The notes: generated by a model not told the origin, from the letters alone. A stretch of DNA of 64,000 nucleotides from Bradyrhizobium sp. cir1 (GCF_014198245.1 NZ_JACIHE010000004.1:248001-312000), one strand, 5' to 3'. Positions 43,117-52,165 are shown, counted from the first letter of the stretch. Numbers and translations are program-made.

Positions 43117-43785
43117 ATGTCCGCCTTCGGCTCGATGCCGAACGGCAGTGCCGTTCGATCACAATTTGCCGCAAGCCTCGACGATCAGTCGCGTGATTGG
43201 GAGCTCGTGCTGCGGGAATCCCACCACCGCATGAAGAATACGCTGACGCTGCTGGGTGCGTCAGTCCGCCGCGACTTCACGCGGACCGGCACCAGAGACG
43301 TCTCGCTGGCGGTAGATCGGTTCGAGCGGCGCATCGTTGCCTTCGGCAGGCTCTATCAGCTCTTGTCCGACAACGACGATCCGTCCGCGATCTCCGTCGC
43401 GCCTTTCTTCGAAAATCTGTGCGGGGCGCTCTCCGAGGCGGTGCTTGAGCCGGCGGGCATCCGCTGCGAAGCCGCAGTCGAAGGCGGCGTGCTGCCGGCT
43501 TCGCAATGTCATCGGCTCGCGCTGATGCTGACGGAGTTGGTCACGAATGCGGCAAAGCACGCCTTTCCGAACAAGAACGGCGCCCTGATCCGCATCGAGG
43601 TCGCGCGCCGCGACGGCGCCTGGGTCTGCACGGTGGCCGACAACGGCATTGGTGCGACCGGTCCGCTCCAGGGCACCGGCAGCCGCATCCTCGAAGGGCT
43701 CGCCCGCAGCATTCATGCTCGGCTGCATGGCGAAGCCGGGCAGGGCGGCACGCGGGTGAGCATCGTGATGCCAGCCGCCGCGTGA
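43117..43785 (+). CDS. HWE/HisKA_2-type histidine kinase without sensor domain
   Basis: A 222-aa kinase core. The phospho-acceptor helix is ESHHRMKNTLTLLGASVRRD (His37 in HRMKN). The ATPase domain has N-box LMLTELVTNAAKHAF, G1 VADNGIGA and the late glycine-rich GTGSRILEGLARSI and GQGGTRVSIVMPA. There is no PAS, GAF or membrane segment, only a 30-residue leader. HWE/HisKA_2 kinases commonly feed the PhyR-EcfG stress pathway. ATG 43117 has GGAGG five bases upstream. It is divergent from STAND gene A. Confidence 0.87.
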   Translation: MSAFGSMPNGSAVRSQFAASLDDQSRDWELVLRESHHRMKNTLTLLGASVRRDFTRTGTRDVSLAVDRFERRIVAFGRLYQLLSDNDDPSAISVAPFFENLCGALSEAVLEPAGIRCEAAVEGGVLPASQCHRLALMLTELVTNAAKHAFPNKNGALIRIEVARRDGAWVCTVADNGIGATGPLQGTGSRILEGLARSIHARLHGEAGQGGTRVSIVMPAAA

Positions 43786-43820
43786 AGAATTCATCAACTC
43801 ACACACCAGGGGAGTTCGAC

Positions 43821-44510
43821 ATGGCCACACTCGAAATCGACCGCGACGCCGCGGCTAAGCCTTCGAAATTGCATCACGTTGATCTGAAGCTCGAAGTCGT
43901 CGTCATCCCGGTGTCCGATGTCGACCGCGCCAAGGCCTTCTACGCGCGCCTCGGCTGGCGACTGGACGCCGATTTCGCCTCGGACGACGAGTGGCGCGTG
44001 ATCCAGTTCACGCCGCCGGGCTCGGCCTGCTCGGTGATCTTCGGCAGGAACGTCACCGCGGCCGCGCCTGGCTCCGCGCGAGGTCTGTACCTGATCGTCT
44101 CTGATCTCGAGGCTGCGCGGAAAGATCTGCTCGACCGCGGCATTGCCGTCAGCGAACCCTTCCACGGTGCCGACGATGTTCACGCGGGTCCCGATGAGCC
44201 ATATCTGTTCGGCAGTCTTCGGGTCACCGGCGCTGACCCGAAGCGCGGCAGCTACAGCTCATTCGCCGCGTTCAGCGATCCCGACGGCAATGGCTGGCTG
44301 TTCCAGGAGGTCACGACACGATTGCCCGGACGCATCGATGCAGACGACACGACGTTCGCATCGCATACTGATCTCGCCGCGGCGCTGCGCCGCGCCTCGG
44401 TGGCGCATGGCGAGCACGAGAAGCGTACCGGCGGTCACGACGAGAACTGGGCGGACTGGTACGCCGACTACATCGTACGTGAGCAGGCAGGCCAGCCGCT
44501 GCCTACCTGA
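43821..44510 (+). CDS. VOC-family (glyoxalase-fold) protein
   Basis: A 229-aa protein. A VOC domain at residues about 15-165 includes VVVIPVSDVDRAKAFYARLG and AAFSDPDGNGWLFQEVTTRL, whose Glu is a likely metal ligand. A separate C-terminal tail has GGHDENWADWYADYIVREQA, a motif found in several stress-linked VOC and cyclase-like proteins. ATG 43821 has AGGGGAG. It follows the kinase by 35 bp and is probably in its operon. Function unknown. Confidence 0.85.
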   Translation: MATLEIDRDAAAKPSKLHHVDLKLEVVVIPVSDVDRAKAFYARLGWRLDADFASDDEWRVIQFTPPGSACSVIFGRNVTAAAPGSARGLYLIVSDLEAARKDLLDRGIAVSEPFHGADDVHAGPDEPYLFGSLRVTGADPKRGSYSSFAAFSDPDGNGWLFQEVTTRLPGRIDADDTTFASHTDLAAALRRASVAHGEHEKRTGGHDENWADWYADYIVREQAGQPLPT

Positions 44511-44609
44511 AGCAACGGCATTCTCATTCGATAAGGAAGCCATCGCCGGGACCAAGCACTCGTCGATGTCGTAAGCCGGCTCGGCTTCCACGTGGGGCAG
44601 ATCGGGAGT

Positions 44610-44705
44610 TAGAGCGTTTTCGAGTGAAGTGGATACCGGTTCGCGTAAAGAAAACGCGTCAAAACAAGAATCAAGCCCCGTTCCGACTTCGTCGGAACGG
44701 GGCTT
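44610..44705. repeat. Structured repeat element R3 with perfect hairpin
   Basis: The 306-bp space before osmC holds two hairpins. GCGTTTTC (44614-44621) pairs with GAAAACGC (44650-44657). AAGCCCCGTTCCGAC (44673-44687) pairs perfectly with GTCGGAACGGGGCTT (44691-44705), loop TTC. The second has a terminator-like stem but no T-run. From memory, the first hairpin resembles an element common in Bradyrhizobium genomes. Confidence 0.65.
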
Positions 44706-44708
44706 AAC

Positions 44709-44734
44709 GGAACCGTTGCGGCGCTCGACCGGTT
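44709..44734 (+). promoter_or_regulatory. EcfG-like promoter candidate before osmC
   Basis: GGAAC at 44709-44713, 17 bases, GGTT at 44731-44734, 82 bases before the osmC start. The same spacing and GGTT form occur at 23311. It begins right after repeat R3. Confidence 0.45.
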
Positions 44735-44816
44735 GGGAGCACGGCAGGCGATCAGGCCGATGTCGCCTTCGGCCGGTACGGAGCGCCGCTGTCAACAACA
44801 AACAAGGAGAACTGAA

Positions 44817-45239
44817 ATGATCCGCAAGGCAACAGCAGTCTGGAAGGGCACTGGTCGCGATGGCGCGGGCCATCTGTCGAGCGAATCCGGCGTGCTTGCC
44901 GCCACGCCTTATTCGTTCAAGACCCGCTTCGAGAACGAGAAGGGCACCAATCCCGAAGAGTTGATCGCCGCGGCCCATGCCGGCTGTTTCACCATGGCGC
45001 TGGCCTTCGGCCTGCAGATGGCGGGTTTCACGCCGGACGAGCTTTCGACCGAGGCGGCCGTCACGCTCGAACCGGAAGGCAAGGGATTCAAGATCAGCAA
45101 ATCGGCGCTGACCTTGCGCGCGAAAGTGCCGAACCTGGACGAAGCAGGTTTCGCCAAGATCGCCGGCGAAGCCGAGAAGAACTGCCCGGTGTCGAAGGTG
45201 CTCAACGCCGCGATCACGCTCGACGCCAAACTGGGCTAG
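44817..45239 (+). CDS. osmC: OsmC-family peroxiredoxin-like protein
   Basis: A 140-aa thiol peroxidase-like protein that reduces organic hydroperoxides. The two redox cysteines are C57 in [12 protein letters not shown] and C123 in [11 protein letters not shown]. The OsmC start [16 protein letters not shown] is typical. ATG 44817 has AAGGAGA. It is monocistronic or followed by msrA after 140 bp. An EcfG-like site lies upstream. Confidence 0.93.
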   Translation: MIRKATAVWKGTGRDGAGHLSSESGVLAATPYSFKTRFENEKGTNPEELIAAAHAGCFTMALAFGLQMAGFTPDELSTEAAVTLEPEGKGFKISKSALTLRAKVPNLDEAGFAKIAGEAEKNCPVSKVLNAAITLDAKLG

Positions 45240-45379
45240 AGGCGCGTTTTCAATTGGGTCCATCCGGTTCTAGGAACCGGGTGGACACGCGTGCAAATGC
45301 GTGGCTTTCGGCCGGGCGTCCGAGGGCCTATGATGCGGCAGATGCAGAACGGACGGAGCGATCAATTGGGAGCGGACAG

Positions 45380-45895
45380 ATGACGACTGAGCGTGCAGTT
45401 TTGGCCGGGGGATGTTTCTGGGGCATGCAGGATCTCATCCGCAAGCAGCCGGGCGTGATCTCGACGCGTGTCGGCTACACCGGTGGCCATGTGAAGAACG
45501 CCACCTACCGCAATCATGAAGGCCACGCCGAAGCCATCGAGATCATCTTCAATCCCGCGAAGACGAACTTCCGGACCATGCTGGAGTTCTTCTTCCAGAT
45601 CCACGACCCGACCACGCTCAACCGTCAGGGCAATGATCTCGGCACGAGCTATCGTTCCGCTATCTTCTACACCAGCGACGAGCAGAAGCGGGTTGCCGAA
45701 GACACCATCGCCGACGTCGAGGCGTCGGGGCTCTGGCCCGGCAAGGTGGTGACTGAGGTCGCGCCCGCAGGCGAGTTCTGGGAGGCTGAACCGGAGCATC
45801 AGGATTATCTCGAGCGCTATCCGGACGGCTACACCTGCCACTTCATCCGGCCGGACTGGAAGCTGCCGCGCCGCGCGGCGGCGGTGGGAGGCTAG
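45380..45895 (+). CDS. msrA: Peptide methionine-S-sulfoxide reductase MsrA
   Basis: A 171-aa repair enzyme for methionine S-sulfoxide. Catalytic Cys12 is in [10 protein letters not shown]; other family blocks are [40 protein letters not shown] and [20 protein letters not shown]. The resolving Cys is probably the one in GYTCHF. ATG 45380. Its TAG stop forms the first bases of repeat R2 copy 1. Confidence 0.94.
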   Translation: MTTERAVLAGGCFWGMQDLIRKQPGVISTRVGYTGGHVKNATYRNHEGHAEAIEIIFNPAKTNFRTMLEFFFQIHDPTTLNRQGNDLGTSYRSAIFYTSDEQKRVAEDTIADVEASGLWPGKVVTEVAPAGEFWEAEPEHQDYLERYPDGYTCHFIRPDWKLPRRAAAVGG

Positions 45896-46016
45896 AGCAT
45901 GATCCGGACCCAAAGGGCCGCGTAGCGCAAAGTGCGAAGCGGTTTTCCGGAAAGATCATGCGCAAACAACGACCCAAAGCGCGATGACGATTCCTCCCAA
46001 TCTCATCGCGCTTTAA
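45892..46016. repeat. Dispersed repeat R2, copy 1
   Basis: A 125-base element with two hairpins: GCATGATC pairing with GATCATGC, and AAAGCGCGATGA pairing with TCATCGCGCTTT (12 bp, perfect). A copy in the same orientation lies at 50150-50274 and differs at about 15 positions. It fills the gap between convergent msrA and STAND gene B, and probably serves as transcription terminator for both. Confidence 0.9.
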
Positions 46017-46033
46017 CGCGCATCAGCGCGCGG

Positions 46034-48862
46034 TCAGCTCCGTAGTTGCGCGATCAACTCGCGTGCCGAGCGTATGTCGGCGATGTCGGCACCTTCGGTG
46101 AATGACCCCGAGACGTTCCTGAGAACGGCCAGAGCCTCTGCGCTCTGGCCGGCCTCGCCCATCAGCTGCGCGAGGCTGGTCGCGCAGCGCAGCTCCCAGA
46201 AGCGTGCGCCCTGCCGGATGGCCATGCCCATGGCGTCGCGAAAGTGCGCTTCGGCGCCCTCTGAGTTCCGCGCGCTCCTGAGCATCAACTCTCCTTTGAT
46301 GCGGATCAGCTCCGGCAGATACCACAGCTCCTGCCGGTCATTACAGCGGGTCAGGGCGTCCTCGATGACGTCGAGGCCGGGGTCGATCTGGTCGGCCGCC
46401 AGAAAGCCTGCGGCGAGCTCACCGAGCAAGGGAAGGAAGCGCGGCAGGAAGCGCGCATCGCCGGCGCGGTTGAGCTCCTCGCGCAGCAGCGGCAGGCCGG
46501 TCGCAACGTCGCCACGCCTGGCGATGACCGCCGCGTTGAAGGCGCGCGCCCACAGGCCCCACAGCCGGATCGCGTGCCGCTCGGTATGCTCGAGCAGCTC
46601 GTTACCGTGGCGTTCCGCAGCGTCGAAATCACCGGCCCAGAAGGCGATCGGGCAGGCGGCCTGCCCCAGCACGCTGCAGAAGGTCAGGGCGTGGCCGTTG
46701 GCACGGCCTTCCTCGATGTTTCTGGCGGCGAGCGCCTGGGCCTGGTCGGCGAGACCCTGCAGCCACAGGATGCGGGCGCGGAAATATTGCGTCGAGATCC
46801 TGAGGTCGAGCGGGAAGATCTTCGGTTTGTCCGCCAGCACGTGCAGCGATGCATGCACCCGGTCGATGCGCAGGCGCGCGTCGTTCTGCTCGCCGAGATA
46901 GTGCAGCGCGACGGCCGTCAGCCGGTCGCCCAGCATCACGTCGGTCCTGTCGGGAGAGTTCGCCGCCGCGTTCGCGAAACGATCGGCGAAGGTACGGGCC
47001 TTGCCGAACTGTCCGTTGTTGAACTGGTCGATGCACAGGCCCCACAGCGCGCGCAGCCGGAAATCCTTGTCGTCGAGCCTGTCGGCGAGCTCGAGCGTTG
47101 TCTCCAGGATCGGGCGCGCCTCGCGCGCACGGCCCTCGCCGTACATCAGCGACCAGCCGAGTGCCGCCAAGAGCTGCATGCGGATGCGGTCGTCGCCGCT
47201 GTCGCCGAGCGCCGCCAGTGCCGTCCTGCATCGTTCTCGGCATTCGGCGAAGAGAGAAAGCCGCACCCACAGCGTGACGGCGGCCGCCGTCAGCGCGATT
47301 CCCAGCTCGGCGTCGCCGTCGGGCGCGAAAGCCCAGTCGAGCGCTGCGCGCACATTGTCCAGCTCCGCGCCATAGATGCCGATCCATTCGGGCTGCGGCG
47401 TCGATGTGTCGGCCTCGGCGTGCGCGAAGAGTTCGCGAAAATGCTCAGCATGGCGGCGTGCGAACTGCCTGGTTTCGCCGAGCGCGCTGAGCTTTCCCTG
47501 CGCGTAGGCCCGCGTTGTATCGAGCAGGCGGTAGCGCAGCGTCCGCGAGCCGGATGGCGAGATCAGCGACTTGGTGACCAGGCTGTCGATGGCCTCCAAC
47601 GTTTCCGATGCGCTGAGGCCGTCACCGGATGCAACCGCGGCAGCCGCCTCCGGGGCGAAAGGCCCGGCGAACACCGAGAGCCGGCGCAGCGTCGCGCTCT
47701 CGGCCGCAGGCAGCAGGTCGTAGCTCCAGTCCAGCGCGGCGGCGAGGGTCTGGTGCCGCGGCACGGCCGTGCGCCGGCCGCGCCATTGCAGCGAGAAGCG
47801 GCTGTCGAGCAGCGATGCGGTGCCGGCGATGCCGTAGGCATTGACGCGCCCCGCCGCAAGCTCGATCGCCAGCGCAATGCCGTCGAGCCGCCGGCAAATG
47901 CTTGCGACAAGCGGCGCTTCGTCCGCACTGAGCTGGAACGGGCCGGAGCTCTGCGCGATGCGCTCGACGAAGAGCTGGGCGGCGGGATAGGCGAGGACCT
48001 CGTCGACATCGAGCCCCTCGCGCTCGGGCGGACAATCGAGCGGGAACAGCCGGAAGATGCGCTCGCCTTCGCTCCGGAACGATTCGCGGGTGGTTGCGAG
48101 AACGCGAAGCTGCGGCGCCTCGCGAACGATGTGCTCGACCAGCGGAGCCAGATTGTCCAGCACATGTTCGCAACTGTCGAGGATCAGCAGCGCCGGGCCG
48201 ACCTTGAGAAACGTCAGCAGGGCCGGCGTCGGATTCTCGGCGCTGATGGTCAGGCCGAGCGCGGAGGCAATGGTGGTTGCGACATGGCTGGCATCCCGGA
48301 GCGGGCCGAAGTCGACGAAGAAGACACGCCCGGGAAAATCCTGGGAGCGGCGATGCCCGACAGCGATGGCGACGGCCGTCTTGCCGATACCGCCCGGGCC
48401 AACCAGGCTCATGAAGTGATGGAGCGAGAGTCCGTTCGATATCTTTTCGACGATCTCATCCCGTCCGACCATTTTCGAGAGCGGCGCGGGCAGGGCGCGG
48501 GGCGGCAGGATGTCGATGGTCGGCTGCGCGGCGGGCGAGGCGAGCGAGGCGACGAAGCAATAGCCGCGGCCGGGCACGTTGACGACGTAGCGCGCCGACT
48601 TGCCGGTATCGCCCAGCGCTTTGCGCAGCGCTGCGACATGAAAGCGCAGGCTGCCCTCGTCGACATTGACGTTGGCCCAGATGCGCTTGACCAGCTCTCT
48701 CTTGTCGACGACTTCACCGGGCCGCTCGGCCAGGAAAATGAGGATGTCGAGCGCGCGGCCGCCGACATGAAGCGGCGCGCCCTCCTTCTCCAGGAGCCGG
48801 GACTTCGGAAACAGTCGAAATGGCCCAAATGAAATGGCCGGGTCTTCGCTACGATCTGGCAC
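46034..48862 (-). CDS. STAND regulator: winged helix, NB-ARC-like ATPase, TPR tail (paralogue B)
   Basis: A 942-aa paralogue of the protein at 39931-42786. The winged helix is almost the same (GGRALDILIFLAERPGEVVD; VNVPGRGYCFVASL). Walker A is GPGGIGKTAVAIAV and Walker B ALLILDSCEHVLDNL. The region CRRLDGIALAIELAAGRVNA is identical in both. The TPR half has diverged strongly (ARPILETTLELADRLDDKDF), suggesting different ligands but similar DNA sites. GTG 48862 is the start; no ATG is nearby. It ends convergent to msrA across repeat R2. Confidence 0.86.
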   Translation of the reverse strand: MPDRSEDPAISFGPFRLFPKSRLLEKEGAPLHVGGRALDILIFLAERPGEVVDKRELVKRIWANVNVDEGSLRFHVAALRKALGDTGKSARYVVNVPGRGYCFVASLASPAAQPTIDILPPRALPAPLSKMVGRDEIVEKISNGLSLHHFMSLVGPGGIGKTAVAIAVGHRRSQDFPGRVFFVDFGPLRDASHVATTIASALGLTISAENPTPALLTFLKVGPALLILDSCEHVLDNLAPLVEHIVREAPQLRVLATTRESFRSEGERIFRLFPLDCPPEREGLDVDEVLAYPAAQLFVERIAQSSGPFQLSADEAPLVASICRRLDGIALAIELAAGRVNAYGIAGTASLLDSRFSLQWRGRRTAVPRHQTLAAALDWSYDLLPAAESATLRRLSVFAGPFAPEAAAAVASGDGLSASETLEAIDSLVTKSLISPSGSRTLRYRLLDTTRAYAQGKLSALGETRQFARRHAEHFRELFAHAEADTSTPQPEWIGIYGAELDNVRAALDWAFAPDGDAELGIALTAAAVTLWVRLSLFAECRERCRTALAALGDSGDDRIRMQLLAALGWSLMYGEGRAREARPILETTLELADRLDDKDFRLRALWGLCIDQFNNGQFGKARTFADRFANAAANSPDRTDVMLGDRLTAVALHYLGEQNDARLRIDRVHASLHVLADKPKIFPLDLRISTQYFRARILWLQGLADQAQALAARNIEEGRANGHALTFCSVLGQAACPIAFWAGDFDAAERHGNELLEHTERHAIRLWGLWARAFNAAVIARRGDVATGLPLLREELNRAGDARFLPRFLPLLGELAAGFLAADQIDPGLDVIEDALTRCNDRQELWYLPELIRIKGELMLRSARNSEGAEAHFRDAMGMAIRQGARFWELRCATSLAQLMGEAGQSAEALAVLRNVSGSFTEGADIADIRSARELIAQLRS

Positions 48863-48905
48863 GCGCCATTACCCCCGGGACGGGAGTCAAAAGGTATCTA
48901 TTTGT

Positions 48906-48944
48906 GGTCTATCAGAACGAACCGTACAGTAAACTGGCCGAAAG
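48906..48944 (-). promoter_or_regulatory. Conserved 39-bp element upstream of STAND gene B
   Basis: Gapless counterpart of 42828-42866, beginning GGTCTATCAGAACGA and ending AGTAAACTGGCCGAAAG. It lies 44-82 bases upstream of GTG 48862, close to where a promoter should be. Confidence 0.6.
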
Positions 48945-49157
48945 CAGAGGGCCGGGCCGGCAGCCCTGCGCGCACCGCGTGGGTCGGTCGCCTTCCGAAA
49001 TATTGTTTTAAAAATAGCGGCTTAGGGCACATGACATGGCGGTGACGCCGCCGCATAGTCCGGACGGAGCATTGACCTCGGTCGCCGATTGCTGCGATGG
49101 GATTGTTCGGGAACCGGTCCCGCCTCGACAGTGACAATCGACTTTCCGGATTCCAAT

Positions 49158-50147
49158 ATGCCCTCCTTCTCGCGGCGACAGATCGTCCATGCATTGTCGG
49201 GCGCAGCTGCGCTTTTGGCACTTCCGTGCGGCGGACACGCCGCCGACTATCCCTCCCGTCCCATTCGACTGGTGATTCCCTACGGGGCTGGCGGATCGGG
49301 CGATCAGATCGGGCGTCCCTGGGCGGAGAAGATGTCGTCGCTGCTTGGACCTGTCTTCATCGAAAACATCACCGGTGCGGGCGGCGCGATCGGGACAGCG
49401 GCGGTCGCGCGCGAGAAGCCCGACGGCTACTCGCTGCTGCTCGGAAACGACAGCACGCAGGCGGCCATTCCGCTGCTAGCGCAAAATCCGTCCTATGCGA
49501 TGGACGATTTCCGCGCCATCTGCCGCCTCATCACCAGCGCGCTTGTTTTCGTCGTCCATCCGTCGGTGCCCGTCACAAATCTGCGTGAGCTGGTTGCCTA
49601 CGCGAAAGCCAATCCGGGAAAGCTGTCCTACGGTACACCCGGTATTGGCAGCGGAAATCATCTCGTCGGCGAAGCCTTCAAGCTGCAGGCGGGTGGGCTG
49701 GACATCGTCCATGTCCCGTATCGGGGCATCGCGCAGGCCAGCAACGACCTCCTGGCCGGCCAGATCCCCCTCATCATTGCCGTGATGTCGGTGCAATTGC
49801 AGCAATGGAGCGAGGCCGGCAAGATCCGGATGATCGCGGTCGCCACCGAAAAGCGGCTGAGCGTGGCCCCCGATATCCCGACCGCCATCGAATCCGGCAT
49901 GTCGGGCCTCCGCTATGACGGCTGGTTCGGCCTGTTCGCGCCCCGGCAGACCGACGATGCGATCATCGACCGGATCGCGCAGGCGACGCGCATGGCCATG
50001 GCCGACAAGGCGATGCAGGCCAATTATCGCGCCGAGGGCATGGAGCCAGACAGCGACTCGAATCCGGCCGAATTCCAGCGCCTCGTCGAGGCGACTTCCG
50101 CGAGCCTGGCGCGCATGATCAAATCGATCGGGCTGGAGAGGTTTTGA
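49158..50147 (+). CDS. TctC/Bug-family extracytoplasmic solute receptor
   Basis: A 329-aa periplasmic receptor with signal peptide (RRQIVHALSGAAALLALPCG, cleavage near GGHAADYPS). Bug motifs: PIRLVIPYGAGGSGDQIGRP, ITGAGGAIGTAAVAREKPDG, YGTPGIGSGNHLVGEAFKLQ and VPYRGIAQASNDLLAGQIPL. These receptors bind carboxylates. No tctA/tctB membrane partners are present, which is usual for orphan Bug receptors. ATG 49158. It is divergent from STAND gene B and flanked downstream by repeat R2 copy 2. Confidence 0.9.
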   Translation: MPSFSRRQIVHALSGAAALLALPCGGHAADYPSRPIRLVIPYGAGGSGDQIGRPWAEKMSSLLGPVFIENITGAGGAIGTAAVAREKPDGYSLLLGNDSTQAAIPLLAQNPSYAMDDFRAICRLITSALVFVVHPSVPVTNLRELVAYAKANPGKLSYGTPGIGSGNHLVGEAFKLQAGGLDIVHVPYRGIAQASNDLLAGQIPLIIAVMSVQLQQWSEAGKIRMIAVATEKRLSVAPDIPTAIESGMSGLRYDGWFGLFAPRQTDDAIIDRIAQATRMAMADKAMQANYRAEGMEPDSDSNPAEFQRLVEATSASLARMIKSIGLERF

Positions 50148-50149
50148 GA

Positions 50150-50274
50150 CTAGAGCATGATCCGGACCCGGAGGGCCGCGTTAGCGCAAAGTGTGAAGCG
50201 GTTTTCCGAAAGGATCATGCTCAAACAACAACCTAAAGCGCGATGACGATTCATCCCAATCTCATCGCGCTTTA
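50150..50274. repeat. Dispersed repeat R2, copy 2
   Basis: Second copy of the 125-base element, in the same orientation as 45892-46016 and with both hairpins kept. It fills the gap between the convergent TctC and MFS genes, starting 2 bases after the TctC stop. Both copies therefore sit in convergent gene gaps. Confidence 0.9.
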
Positions 50275-50275
50275 G

Positions 50276-51415
50276 TCACGCCGCGGGGCGCGTGACGATG
50301 CTCGCCGACAGTGTGACCAGACCCATCAGTGCGGCCAGCAGCCCGAACGCCATCGGCAATCCGCCAAGGTGGGCGACGAAGCCGACGCCGGCAGGACCGA
50401 TCAGAATGCCGCCATAGCCCGCAGTCGTGATCGCGGCGACGGCGAGGCCGGTGGGCATCACCGTTTGCCATGCTGCGCGGCGGAACAGCACTGGCACGAG
50501 GTTCGACGCGCCGAGGCCGATCAGCAGGAAGCCGGCCATCGCAACCGCCGCAATGGGAGCCGTGAGCAGCACCACGAAGCCTCCGATTGCAATGAGGCTT
50601 CCCCAGACCAGCGTGGTGCGGTCTCCGATGCGCGCGACGACGGCATCGCCGCCGAGCCGCCCCATCGTCATCGCGATCGAGAACACGATGTAGCCGGTCC
50701 CGCCTTGCGCCTCCGAGACGAGGCCTGCGCCGATCACGAGCAGCGCGCCCCAGTCCAGCATCGCGCCTTCGACGAGGAAGGTGATGGCGCCGAGCAGCGC
50801 GAGTAGCAGCACCGATCCGTGAGGCAGCACGAACAGCGGCCCGTCCAGCACCTGGACGGAGCGAAGCAGCCGCGGCGACGTCACCATCATCGCGATCAGC
50901 ATCAGGACCGAGCAGATCAGCGTGCAGGCGAGCGCGCCGGGCCGCAAGGAGAGCAGCGCGGTCATCAGCGCCGATCCCGCAAAACCGCCGATGCTGAACA
51001 GCGCGTGGAAGCCGGACATCAGCGGAATTTTCGCCGCGCGCTCGACCTCCACCGCGTGGATGTTCATGGCGACGTCGATCGAGCCGAGCGCGGCGCCGAA
51101 TGCGAGCAGCGCCAATGCCAGCGTCGCCGGCGTGCTTGCGATCGCCAGCAGCGGCAGCACCAGCGCGAGACCGAGCCCGCCGGCAATGATGATCGGCCTG
51201 CTGCCGTAGCGCGCGCTCATGATCCCGGTCAGCAACATCGCGACAACCGACCCGATGCCGAGGCTGAGCAGGAGCAGCCCGAGCACGCCGTCGTCGACGT
51301 CGAGCCGCGTCTTCGCGAACGGCACCAGCGGCGCCCAGCACGCGATGCCGAAGCCCGCGACAAGGAAGGCAAGCCGCGTCGCAAGGCGTGTCGCCGGCCG
51401 GTCGGCGGAAGACAT
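50276..51415 (-). CDS. MFS transporter (YbjJ-like)
   Basis: A 379-aa inner-membrane transporter with about 11-12 helices. The start region LATRLAFLVAGFGIACWAPL and the A-like loop MSARYGSRPIIIAGG are seen. The motif GSIDVAMNIHAVEVERA is typical of the fucose/YbjJ-type MFS group. Substrate unknown. ATG 51415 has GGAG six bases upstream. It is convergent to the TctC gene, with only repeat R2 between. Confidence 0.88.
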   Translation of the reverse strand: MSSADRPATRLATRLAFLVAGFGIACWAPLVPFAKTRLDVDDGVLGLLLLSLGIGSVVAMLLTGIMSARYGSRPIIIAGGLGLALVLPLLAIASTPATLALALLAFGAALGSIDVAMNIHAVEVERAAKIPLMSGFHALFSIGGFAGSALMTALLSLRPGALACTLICSVLMLIAMMVTSPRLLRSVQVLDGPLFVLPHGSVLLLALLGAITFLVEGAMLDWGALLVIGAGLVSEAQGGTGYIVFSIAMTMGRLGGDAVVARIGDRTTLVWGSLIAIGGFVVLLTAPIAAVAMAGFLLIGLGASNLVPVLFRRAAWQTVMPTGLAVAAITTAGYGGILIGPAGVGFVAHLGGLPMAFGLLAALMGLVTLSASIVTRPAA

Positions 51416-51699
51416 TGGAACTCCGGGGAGCAGGATGAAGGAGGGTGAGGCCGACAAGCCCGACGATTGCCGCGACTTTATGTCCGCGAAGCGCTCGAAT
51501 TGTCGCGGCCACGCAGACGTTGCGGGCTATCCCGGCACCGGTTGGCCCGCCTCACGGACCTGCGCAACCCTGTTTCGCGTGCCCGTCAACCTCTTCCTGC
51601 GAAAATATTCCACTTTACCGAAATTCGGATTTGTCGTATGTGTCGCACATCCCGGCTCATCCTTGAGGGGCGATCATGAGGTCGTCATTTTCGCGAGCC

Positions 51700-52165
51700 G
51701 GGCTTGCGGTGGACGCGGCAGCGTCGGGCGCGATGGCCAAGGGCGGGGCGGATTGCTCTCCGTGAGCCCTGGGGCTTCGCGCGGACGAACGGCGCTGTCA
51801 GGTTCGTCTCGTCTGTAAGTTTCCGGCTCCGTCGACGGGGCTGGGAAAACTGCGGCGAAATGGCGGACCGCGCGTACGGCAAAACCGTGTGGTCCTGGCC
51901 GTCGTTGCTACGGTCAAGCTCTTGCGGAGGCGGCCCTCGCGTCAACCGGCGCGGTGCTGGTGAATTCCGTGAGAGTGAGGGAGGCCAGAACGAATTCGGC
52001 TCCCGGGAGAGCGCGGCATAAGCCGTCCGACCACTGCGCAGGGAAGGCCGAGTGATTGGCTACACCTGTATGCTGCTGTGCGGTCTCCTTTGCGCTACCT
52101 TCGCGCAGCGGACCGCGGGTGCCAGCCGGCACCCGGCCTTCCCTGCGCCCTCTTGGCTATGAGGG
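51700..52165. repeat. Structured repeat element R4
   Basis: Part of a 1.45-kb stretch (51416-52867) in which I see no gene. A 14-bp perfect inverted pair, GCGCAGGGAAGGCC at 52036-52049 and GGCCTTCCCTGCGC at 52135-52148, encloses a perfect hairpin CGGGTGCC-AGCC-GGCACCCG at 52116-52135. From memory, closely similar sequences recur in Bradyrhizobium genomes, where they give spurious ORFs. Left edge is approximate. Confidence 0.6.

Noticed and set aside
45289..45380. GGAAC near 45289 as an EcfG promoter for msrA
   Set aside because: No CGTT/GGTT-like box follows at 16 or 17 bases, so only the -35 half matches.
46574..48832. A 752-codon open frame antisense to STAND gene B
   Set aside because: High-GC codon bias in the real gene keeps the opposite frame open. 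The antisense product has no recognisable domain and the minus-strand protein is a clear multi-domain regulator.
39931..48862. The STAND pair as an anti-phage (Avs-type) defence system
   Set aside because: The N-terminal domain is an OmpR-type DNA-binding winged helix rather than a nuclease or other effector, and no defence genes are nearby. A transcription-regulator role fits better.
51704..52021. A 105-codon Arg-rich frame in the repeat patchwork
   Set aside because: Overlaps repeat R4 and has an extreme composition; it lacks a good ribosome binding site and looks like translated repeat DNA.
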